48,977 nucleotides of DNA from Budvicia aquatica DSM 5075 = ATCC 35567 (GTDB lineage: Bacteria > Pseudomonadota > Gammaproteobacteria > Enterobacterales > Enterobacteriaceae): positions 1 through 48,977 of the forward strand of contig NZ_ATYS01000041.1 in the NCBI RefSeq assembly GCF_000427805.1. The letters run 5' to 3'. Made by a program: the position numbers and the translations under genes. Of this stretch, positions 17,922 through 24,854 are shown piece by piece (the first letter of the stretch is position 1; every line of letters starts with the position of its first letter). Below the pieces are notes generated by a model that ran no database searches, was not told where the DNA came from, and was given only the letters and a program-made list of their open reading frames with translations.

Positions 17922-19364
17922 CTAAGCGTTATTTTCCCGCTCGTCGGTAATCAGTTTTAATACTTCTTCCCGGCTCAGTTTATTCTTCGGAGTCACTAAG
18001 GTAACAACCACAGAAACAACCAAGCTCACCGTCAATGCTGGAATACTTGGATTACCCCAGAATTTAGACCATTCAGGGGTCAGGATGATAGCTAACGAAG
18101 TTAAACTTCCGCCTAACAGCGCGGCAACACAGCCTTGCCAGTTAAAACGATGCCAGAACCTGCCGAACAGTACTGAAATACACATACCGGACATAATCAT
18201 CGAGATCATTTTTGTGATATAGCCGATAATATCATTGGATGTCAGAGCAAATAGTAGTGCCAGAGCAATAACCACTAATAAGAACATTCTAGATAGGTTA
18301 ATGGCTTTTTCCGGTGGCGGCATTTTTCCGGTAATCAGGGTATATATATCACGTAAAATAATAGAAACGCCGGCAATCGCATCGGAACTACCTGAGGACA
18401 TATTGGCAGACATACCGGCAATCAGAACCACCATTGCTAATACGTGAGGTAACGCATTTGTAGCATACAAAAAGGCAAAGCTGCTATTTTCTAAGCTAGG
18501 ATCCATAGCATGGGTTGCCATGCCTATAATTGCAGGTAAGAATGAGAACCCCATATATAGCAAGCCCGTAATCACGAATGATTGTCTGATTGCTTTTGTT
18601 GAATTAGCAGAATAAATACGTTGACGATAAGACGGCGTCGCTAGAACACCTATACAGATAACAACTGCGAGCGACATTGCCGGATAGATACCTAACTTAC
18701 CAATACCAAACAGCGTATATGCTTTAGGGTCCGTACTCGCCACCACCACATCCCATCCACCGACATAGCTTACAGATAGTACTGCTAATAAAATAAAGCC
18801 GGCAAACAGAACTATCGATTGCAGCGTATCAATCCAAGATACTGCTTTATATCCACCGATACCGACATAGAATATAAATCCAACGGCAACGATAATTTTA
18901 GCAGTATTAATATCAATACCTGAAGCCCAAGCTAAATATAATCCACCGCCTAAAATATGAGCACCTAGCCAGCCAATTGAGGCTAAGAATATAATAATAG
19001 CCACCATATTTTTAACGATTTTACTACCGCCGGTATAATAACAAAGCTCTTCACTCATGGTCATAAAGCGCAGTTTTCTGACCGGAGCAAATAACCAGGC
19101 CGTCAACAAAATACCGGTGGCACCACCAATACCATATAACATTCCAGCCCAGCCGTTAGCATAGCCAAAGCTTACTGCACCAATACTTGAACCTGTACCA
19201 ACCATGGTGCCAACCGTTGAACCAAGCGTAAGTAACATCGGTAATTTACGCCCGCCGAGAATAAAGTCTTCTCCGGTCTTCTGATGTCGGGTTACATACC
19301 AACCGACAAACATCATGCATGCAGCATAGATCAGAAACCACATTAAAAAATTATTATCATTCAT
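17922..19364 (-). CDS. Sodium:solute symporter (SSS family)
   Basis: This is a 480-residue inner-membrane protein with about 13 hydrophobic segments. The first lacks a cleavable signal. The motif region EDFILGGRKLPMLLTLGSTVGTM... (about 32-52) and the following glycine-rich TM1 resemble SSS transporters of sugars, amino acids and pantothenate. It is in the operon between the RidA gene and the PLP lyase gene and is the only transporter there, so it probably imports the operon's substrate with Na+. AAGGATATC precedes the ATG. The substrate cannot be read from sequence. Confidence 0.88.
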   Translation of the reverse strand: MNDNNFLMWFLIYAACMMFVGWYVTRHQKTGEDFILGGRKLPMLLTLGSTVGTMVGTGSSIGAVSFGYANGWAGMLYGIGGATGILLTAWLFAPVRKLRFMTMSEELCYYTGGSKIVKNMVAIIIFLASIGWLGAHILGGGLYLAWASGIDINTAKIIVAVGFIFYVGIGGYKAVSWIDTLQSIVLFAGFILLAVLSVSYVGGWDVVVASTDPKAYTLFGIGKLGIYPAMSLAVVICIGVLATPSYRQRIYSANSTKAIRQSFVITGLLYMGFSFLPAIIGMATHAMDPSLENSSFAFLYATNALPHVLAMVVLIAGMSANMSSGSSDAIAGVSIILRDIYTLITGKMPPPEKAINLSRMFLLVVIALALLFALTSNDIIGYITKMISMIMSGMCISVLFGRFWHRFNWQGCVAALLGGSLTSLAIILTPEWSKFWGNPSIPALTVSLVVSVVVTLVTPKNKLSREEVLKLITDERENNA

Positions 19365-19413
19365 AAATGATATCCTTATATATAACTGTAATAAGATTCA
19401 AATAAGTGGTTTC

Positions 19414-19803
19414 TTATTTAAATTTTTGATTAAAGCAGGTGATATCAACTTCCACCATGCAATCAACAACTAAATCAGCAACGCAGCACACCCTTGCCGG
19501 TGGATGTTCATGAAAAAATTCTTTAAAGACTTTATTGAAAGATTGAAAATAGCGAGCATCAGTTAAAAAAACCTTCATATGAACGATGTCTTCTTTGCCG
19601 TATCCGGCCTCAGCCATAATGTCTAAACAGTTTTGGATAGCCAATTTAGACTGAGCAATAATGCCGCCATCAATAATCTCGCCATCGATCATCGGTGTCT
19701 GACCGGAAACGTATAGCCAACCATCTGCAGCAACTGCCTTGGAAAAAGGTAATGCCTGCTCGCCGGTTCCTTTACTGCCACCCACTCCATATCTTTTAAT
19801 CAT
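19414..19803 (-). CDS. RidA/YjgF family enamine/imine deaminase
   Basis: The 129-residue protein matches the RidA family: PFSKAVAADGWLYVSGQTP near the N-terminus, a central AIQNCLDIMAEAGYG helix, and PARVCCVADLV with the conserved Arg that binds the imino acid carboxylate. RidA proteins hydrolyse 2-aminoacrylate-type enamines released by PLP dehydratases. Here a neighbouring PLP lyase would produce such an intermediate. I chose the ATG at 19803 because AGGTGA lies six bases upstream; the in-frame ATG at 19821 has no ribosome site. Confidence 0.9.
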   Translation of the reverse strand: MIKRYGVGGSKGTGEQALPFSKAVAADGWLYVSGQTPMIDGEIIDGGIIAQSKLAIQNCLDIMAEAGYGKEDIVHMKVFLTDARYFQSFNKVFKEFFHEHPPARVCCVADLVVDCMVEVDITCFNQKFK

Positions 19804-19875
19804 GTTCTTCACCTGTTCCATTACGTTTTGTTTTATAAAAACATTTATAAATTAATATGTTCTGATAGTTATTTA

Positions 19876-21318
19876 TTATTGGTTCTTTTCTCTTTCCATA
19901 AATCTACCTGCCCTATTGCCAGTCATTTGCTTATCGGTGTAAGCCACTACACCGTTGACAAAAACATATTCAATTCCATCGGCTCGTTGTTTTGGTTTTT
20001 CAAACGTCGCAGTGGCATTAATTTTATTTGCATCGAATAACACAATATCGGCGAAATAATTTTCTTTAATAAAACCCCGGTCGGAGAGAGAGAATCGTTG
20101 TGCAGATAAACCGGTCATTTTGTGAATGGCCGTAGCCAGAGAAAATAATTGTTCATCACGACTATAGTGTCCTAACACCCGTGGAAAAGTTCCCCATAGG
20201 CGTGGGTGCGGATTAGGATCGCGAGGTAAGCCATCAGAACCAACCATTGAACTAGCGTGTTGTAATACTCTTCTGACATCATCTTCGTGCATTTGGAAAT
20301 AAATCGCGCCAGCAGGCTGTAAGCGCGCCGCCGCTTGATGTATATCCGTTGACCAAGCGGCAGCAATTTCTTCTAATGTCTTACCCGACATTTCAGGATG
20401 GGGCGTTGACCAGGTAATCAAAATATCGTAATCCGCCGTAACCTGAGACAGGTCTAGGTTTGACGAGCCAGCGCGGTAAGGGTAGCAGTCGCAGCTGATA
20501 TCTTGTTCCAGACGGCACTTATCAATCAGGCCTAGCGTCTCTACCGTTCTGCCCCAGTTTTTAGCTCCGGCACATTTATGGTGTGATATTTGAACCGGTA
20601 CCTTGGCATGTCTGCCAACCAAAAATGCCTCTTCCATTGCACCGATAATGCCATCATATTCGGTACGCATATGGGTGGCATATAAGCCACGATAAGCGGT
20701 TAAAACCTCAGAAAGCGCACAGATTTCTTCCGTTGAAGAGTTAATCGCATTTCCATAGGACAATCCGGTACTTAAGCCTAATGCCCCTTGCTCTAACGCC
20801 TCAGTCAGCTTAGTTTTCATCACTTCAATATTGTCTTGGGTGGCCGGTTTTAGCAGGCTTTCAACGCAGTTATTTCGTAATGTGGTATGGCCGACTAAAG
20901 TGCCGACATTCACCGATGGTGAAATCTGATTAATTCTTTCTTTATAAGAAGTGAGATCGGGGAACGTAAATTCATCCAAGCTCCCTAATAGATCGATTGG
21001 ATCGGGAACAACGCCGTGTAAAGTGGCACATACCGCGCTGATACCACAGTTACCAACAATAATACTGGTCACACCTTGAGAGGTTTTTTCAATATAATCC
21101 GGTTTCTGAATGACAATTAAATCGTCATGGGTATGAACATCAATAAATCCAGGAGATAAAACTAAGCCAGTACAATCAATGGTGATATCAGCATCATCGG
21201 TAATCTGCGGGCTGATTTTAGCAATACGATCGTTGTTAATGGCAACATCAGAGCTGAAGCTATCATTTCCAGTACCATCAAAAACCGTTGCATTCTTTAA
21301 TAGATAATCATATTTCAT
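19876..21318 (-). CDS. N-acyl-D-amino-acid deacylase (D-aminoacylase family)
   Basis: The 480-residue amidohydrolase has a canonical metal centre: HTHDD (His62, His64), the cysteine ligand in VGNCGIS (Cys91), the GALGLSTGLSYG segment, ISHHKCAGAKNWG, and VGSDGLPRDPNPHPRLWGTF with the catalytic Asp. It releases a D-amino acid and a carboxylate from N-acyl-D-amino acids. Unlike the paralogue at 5148 it retains the cysteine. Within the operon it would supply the free D-amino acid to the PLP lyase. AGGATATTTAAC precedes the start. Confidence 0.9.
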   Translation of the reverse strand: MKYDYLLKNATVFDGTGNDSFSSDVAINNDRIAKISPQITDDADITIDCTGLVLSPGFIDVHTHDDLIVIQKPDYIEKTSQGVTSIIVGNCGISAVCATLHGVVPDPIDLLGSLDEFTFPDLTSYKERINQISPSVNVGTLVGHTTLRNNCVESLLKPATQDNIEVMKTKLTEALEQGALGLSTGLSYGNAINSSTEEICALSEVLTAYRGLYATHMRTEYDGIIGAMEEAFLVGRHAKVPVQISHHKCAGAKNWGRTVETLGLIDKCRLEQDISCDCYPYRAGSSNLDLSQVTADYDILITWSTPHPEMSGKTLEEIAAAWSTDIHQAAARLQPAGAIYFQMHEDDVRRVLQHASSMVGSDGLPRDPNPHPRLWGTFPRVLGHYSRDEQLFSLATAIHKMTGLSAQRFSLSDRGFIKENYFADIVLFDANKINATATFEKPKQRADGIEYVFVNGVVAYTDKQMTGNRAGRFMEREKNQ

Positions 21319-21368
21319 GTTAAATATCCTTGAATAAATTTCGCTTTAATACGGATGCATGGCCTGTA

Positions 21369-21992
21369 TTACGCTTGCTGTTGCCATTGTTTGTAAGCGT
21401 GAATAAAGGCTTCTGCCTGCCGTTTAGTTCTTTCAGGCGATTGCCCTGCTTTATATAAGTCACCACCTAAGCCGGCACCAACACACCCGGCATCGAGATA
21501 TAAGTGCAGGTTGTCAGGTGTCACGCCACCTACCGCAAAAACTGAAATATCGTCAGGCAGAACCGCTTTTAGTGCTTTAACATAGTCAGGGCCCAGCGTC
21601 GAAGATGGGAAAATCTTCAAATTAGGTGAACCGGCCTCTAGTGCAATAAATGCCTCAGTGGCAGTCACGCAGCCGGGGCAAACGGTCATGCCATATTCAA
21701 TGGCCTTACGGATAACCCCGGGATGAATATTGGGAGTTACAATTAACCGGCAACCCAATTTTGCAAGCTGATCGACATTCTCAACTCGCAACACAGTACC
21801 GGCACCGATTAATGCCTGATGGCCGTAATGCTGAACTGCCTGCTTTATACTGTTCTGCCAATCTGGTGAATTTAGAGGGATCTCTATCGCGTCAAAACCG
21901 GCCTCAATTAATAACGGGATATGCGTATGGATCTCATCGGGTGTTATGCCCCGCAAAATTGCAATCAAGGGCATTTTGGTATTCCACGCCAT
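21369..21992 (-). CDS. dgoA: 2-dehydro-3-deoxy-6-phosphogalactonate aldolase
   Basis: The 207-residue class I aldolase closely resembles E. coli DgoA: PLIAILRGITPDE at the start, GFDAIEIPLNSP, ALIGAGTVL, LIVTPNIH, GMTVCPGC and the Schiff-base lysine in LKIFPSS. It splits 2-keto-3-deoxy-6-phosphogalactonate to pyruvate and glyceraldehyde-3-phosphate. Its gene begins two bases after the dgoK stop, with GGAGAATAAT before the ATG. No dgoD dehydratase or dgoT galactonate permease accompanies it, so galactonate itself is probably not the operon's substrate. Confidence 0.93.
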   Translation of the reverse strand: MAWNTKMPLIAILRGITPDEIHTHIPLLIEAGFDAIEIPLNSPDWQNSIKQAVQHYGHQALIGAGTVLRVENVDQLAKLGCRLIVTPNIHPGVIRKAIEYGMTVCPGCVTATEAFIALEAGSPNLKIFPSSTLGPDYVKALKAVLPDDISVFAVGGVTPDNLHLYLDAGCVGAGLGGDLYKAGQSPERTKRQAEAFIHAYKQWQQQA

Positions 21993-21993
21993 A

Positions 21994-23025
21994 TTATTCT
22001 CCGGCTAACCGCTGTATGGGTTGGTGATTAAATTCATTTATCCGTTCGGCAATCGATATCGCGCCGATAACGGAAAGTGGCTTACTGTTATCTTCATCTA
22101 CCGCAATAATCTTGCCGGTAAAAAACGCATCATTTTTAATAAGTATTTCTAACGCTTCTTTTAAAATTTTTTTTCCGCAGATAACGATGGTTGAATCCGG
22201 TTCACACGCCAATGCCTGACTATTTTTAATCGTCAAAATGTCGGAGTACAAAATAGTACCGAGTAAAAAATTAGCGCGTTGATTGAGGGTTGTTTGGCTA
22301 AAAAGATCTAGAATTCGAACAGAAAAGCAGCTGCGGGCTAATCCAACCTCTCGGCACAACTTAGCACCTTGAAGTAGATATTCTTGGTCAATAATGTTGG
22401 TGAATTGGTGATCAAGTGAATTAGCAAGAATGGTATTCTGTGTAACCACACTGAGTAACTCACCGGCAATCGTTGTGGCACTGCTGACAATATTATTATT
22501 GTTATCCAGCTTGACGAATTTAGAGTGAGAGCCCGGCAGAATAACTAGCGCGGGGCCGGTGATATCAAATAATGATATTACTCCGATAGTTTCGGTCTCT
22601 TCACCGCGCATGACATCCATCATTTCACAAGAAGCCATATCAACCGGAGAGACACTGTTTTTAACGCCCGGAATAAACCAGATCGGATGATCAATGATTT
22701 CAGGTAAGACTTTTTGTACCGCCCCGTAGGCTAAGTCATCACGATTAACGGGGGCTGAGATATGGGAAATTTCACACAACCCCATATTTGAAGTAATCAT
22801 GCCGGAAGCTAAAATCTGCATCTCATCACATTCAACGTTCACATTAGCCTGACTTAACGCTTGGCACAGTACGTCTCTCACGCCTTGTACTAATACACAT
22901 TGACTACCGGTAATCGCTGTATCTCTAACGCCAACGGCTCCACTCGCTTCAGCAATGACAGTGTTGCCTTTACATACCCTGACCCTAGTGTTGGTTGTCC
23001 CTGAGTCAATAGTAACAATAAACAT
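21994..23025 (-). CDS. dgoK: 2-dehydro-3-deoxygalactonokinase family sugar-acid kinase
   Basis: The 343-residue protein is a DgoK-type kinase of the ASKHA fold. The phosphate-binding segment IDSGTTNTRVRV is at the N-terminus, LASGMITSNMGLCE and VMRGEET follow, and the second phosphate loop region is VILPGSHSKFVKLD. DgoK phosphorylates 2-keto-3-deoxygalactonate at O6; here it would feed the adjacent DgoA. It is somewhat longer than E. coli DgoK (about 292 residues), with extra sequence in the second half. It is the first gene of the operon, with AAGGAATAACC before the start. Confidence 0.88.
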   Translation of the reverse strand: MFIVTIDSGTTNTRVRVCKGNTVIAEASGAVGVRDTAITGSQCVLVQGVRDVLCQALSQANVNVECDEMQILASGMITSNMGLCEISHISAPVNRDDLAYGAVQKVLPEIIDHPIWFIPGVKNSVSPVDMASCEMMDVMRGEETETIGVISLFDITGPALVILPGSHSKFVKLDNNNNIVSSATTIAGELLSVVTQNTILANSLDHQFTNIIDQEYLLQGAKLCREVGLARSCFSVRILDLFSQTTLNQRANFLLGTILYSDILTIKNSQALACEPDSTIVICGKKILKEALEILIKNDAFFTGKIIAVDEDNSKPLSVIGAISIAERINEFNHQPIQRLAGE

Positions 23026-23063
23026 GGTTATTCCTTAGTTGAAGAGATGCACAGCATCTATCT

Positions 23064-23286
23064 TTGAAATGCAATTCCATCTCAGCGCCTATTAATCAAG
23101 TAAAATGGAACGCTATTCCTTAATCATAATATTTACTCAAATAACGGAATGCAATTCCATTTTATTGGCATCGTGATAGTTATCACACAAAGAGATAAGA
23201 GAGCAGCGAAACGGCAGGTAGGGGAGAAACGGGGGAGATTCTATTCAATCTATATAAATTAAGGTTATAATGGATTATCGTTCCAT
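23064..23286. promoter_or_regulatory. IclR-type operator cluster and CRP site in divergent promoter region
   Basis: Four 17-base dyads share the form TGGAAT-N3-ATTCCAT with few mismatches: 23064-23080, 23105-23121, 23144-23160 and 23270-23286. The first three have centres 41 and 39 bases apart, about four helical turns. Two of them contain the identical core AATGCAATTCCAT. A further copy overlaps the regulator's stop (24063-24079). A CRP site, CGTGA-N6-TCACA (23172-23187), lies between the third and fourth copies. The arrangement suggests cooperative control by the divergent IclR regulator plus catabolite activation. Confidence 0.78.
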
Positions 23287-23304
23287 AAACAGAACTCAAT
23301 ATTT

Positions 23305-24066
23305 ATGTCAGATAAACTCAATTCATCAAGTATAGATAAAGTATTAACAATTCTTGAAAGTGTCAGTAAACATCCTACTGGTATCTCATTAGCTGACTTA
23401 GCTAAAAATACAAAAATTGCTAAAACAACCGTATTCAGAATTTTAGAAACGCTGAAACTTAGGGAATATGTAACATTAGATAACCTCACTGAGCGTTATA
23501 TATTAGATATAAAATCACTGGAGCTCGGAATTAAGGGCCTAATGAATGTCAACTTGGTCGAAGTTGCTATTCCTTATTTAAAAAAACTTTCCAGTCTGAC
23601 ACAAGAAACCTGCTTTTTAGGTGTTTATAATCATGGACATGTCGTCTATCTCTATAAGAGCGAAGGCACGCTAGCTATTCAAACCAATGCACATTTAGGT
23701 AGCCGAATGCCTGCCTATTGTACTGGCATTGGTAAAGCCTTATTAGCTTATCAGCCACAGGAAGAAATTGATCTACGGCTTAAAGAGCCGTTAGTTAAAT
23801 ATACTGAAAATACCATTATCGACCGAGTTGGCTTATATGAAGCACTTGCAGATATACGTTTAAAAGGCTATTCATTTGATAATGAAGAAAATGAAGAAGG
23901 CCTGACCTGTGTGGCAAAACCTATTTTTAATTATACCGGTAATGTTATAGGCGCAATTAGCGTTGCAGGCCCGACGAACCGAATGAAACCTAAAATTGAT
24001 CAAGTCATTAACGAGCTTAAGAATGTCTGTCAGGTCGTTTCCCGGCGCTTAGGCTACATAGAATAG
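23305..24066 (+). CDS. IclR family transcriptional regulator
   Basis: The 253-residue protein has an N-terminal winged helix (SIDKVLTILESVSKHPTGIS, then LADLAKNTKIAKTTVFRILE, residues about 8-57) and an IclR effector domain (about 70-250) with GSRMPAYCTGIGKALLA and the late AISVAGP motif. It is divergent from the dgoK operon and the intergenic dyads fit it as the ligand-responsive regulator, in contrast to the GntR-family DgoR of E. coli. The Shine-Dalgarno is weak, and one operator-like dyad lies just before its start, so autoregulation is likely. Confidence 0.9.
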   Translation: MSDKLNSSSIDKVLTILESVSKHPTGISLADLAKNTKIAKTTVFRILETLKLREYVTLDNLTERYILDIKSLELGIKGLMNVNLVEVAIPYLKKLSSLTQETCFLGVYNHGHVVYLYKSEGTLAIQTNAHLGSRMPAYCTGIGKALLAYQPQEEIDLRLKEPLVKYTENTIIDRVGLYEALADIRLKGYSFDNEENEEGLTCVAKPIFNYTGNVIGAISVAGPTNRMKPKIDQVINELKNVCQVVSRRLGYIE

Positions 24067-24125
24067 AATATCATTCCATCAGGTGTGGTTATTTTTTCAC
24101 CTTGCCGTTCATATCCAACTCATAT

Positions 24126-24146
24126 GCAGGATCCCACGGATCCTGC
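24126..24146. repeat. Short perfect hairpin
   Basis: GCAGGATCC and GGATCCTGC are perfect 9-bp arms around a CAC loop, about 60 bases after the IclR stop. No T-tract follows on either strand, so termination is uncertain. Confidence 0.55.
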
Positions 24147-24289
24147 CTCGGCTAAACGCTCAGATGTATAAAAACCGCCACTAGCACGGTATAACGCTAC
24201 CTTAACGATCGCTTTTTTTCGCCTTTGACTCGCAGCGTAAATACCGCTATCAATAAATGCTGAATAACTGATTCTTAAGGAACGTCGCC

Positions 24290-24511
24290 ATGTACTTACC
24301 TTCGGCATTTAAACAAAATGATTTAATCGCTCAGGTTGAATTGATCCGTCAATATCCGCTAGGGCTGTTGATCTCCTACAGCGCCGAAGGCATTGAAGCA
24401 AACCCCATTCCATTTTTAGCTGACGTTGATGACACCGGGCAGCTCATCCTGCGCGCTCACCTTTCACGAGCTATCGGCAATAAAATGCGAGTTGACCAAT
24501 ATTTTAAATAA
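24290..24511 (+). pseudogene. Truncated PaiB-like FMN-binding regulator
   Basis: The first about 58 codons (MYLPSAFKQNDLIAQVELIR, then PLGLLIS, NPIPFLAD and LRAHLSRA) match the N-terminus of PaiB/FMN-binding negative transcriptional regulators, which are about 200 residues long. The frame then runs into unrelated sequence and stops after 73 codons, so two thirds of the protein and most of the flavin-binding barrel are missing. It is almost certainly a remnant, although AAGGAACGTCGCC still precedes the ATG. Confidence 0.75.
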
Positions 24512-24735
24512 TACAAAGTACTCTTTTACAACTTAAAAGATTTTTCTATTTATCTTCGCAGTCAAAAAATTCATAAATCCTGCAATTTATCTATTTCTCA
24601 TTACACATGGCCTACTGTGGTACTTTCCATCCCTCCTTTCCCGACCAAAACCGACCAATTATCCACTGCCGACACGAATGTCGACAAACACTTGCTATCG
24701 CTCAAACCATGAGCAAAAAACCCGGAGGGATAGCT
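24512..24735. other. Duplicated, decayed hyf control region
   Basis: No gene is visible. From about 24660 the DNA aligns with the region ahead of hyfA: GACACGAATGTCGACA (24671-24686) matches the activator-like site near 28125-28140, and from about 24688 it matches the hyfA leader from 28263, including CCGGAGGGAT. The 120-base stretch with the sigma54 promoter is missing. Confidence 0.7.
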
Positions 24736-24793
24736 ATGAGCCTCTTGGTCATCACAGAACCAAAAGATTACATCGGATATGGCACCTGTAATG
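24736..24793 (+). pseudogene. Decayed 5' fragment of hyfA
   Basis: The codons read MSLLVITEPKDYIGYGTCN, matching MNRFVIAEPKDCIGCNTCM of the real HyfA at 28308, with the first two cluster cysteines changed to Tyr. Similarity ends after about 19 codons, where the terminator of the neighbouring autotransporter begins. It lies in the same orientation as hyfA, 3.6 kb upstream. Confidence 0.85.
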
Positions 24794-24794
24794 A

Positions 24795-24826
24795 AAAAAG
24801 GCCTGCAATTGATAATTGCAGGCCTT
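24795..24826 (-). terminator. Terminator of second autotransporter
   Basis: GGCCTGCAATT and AATTGCAGGCC form an 11-bp perfect stem (24800-24810 and 24814-24824) with a T-run on the minus strand, about 30 bases past the stop of the autotransporter. Confidence 0.95.
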
Positions 24827-24854
24827 CACTTAACCGTACGACATACGTTGGCTA

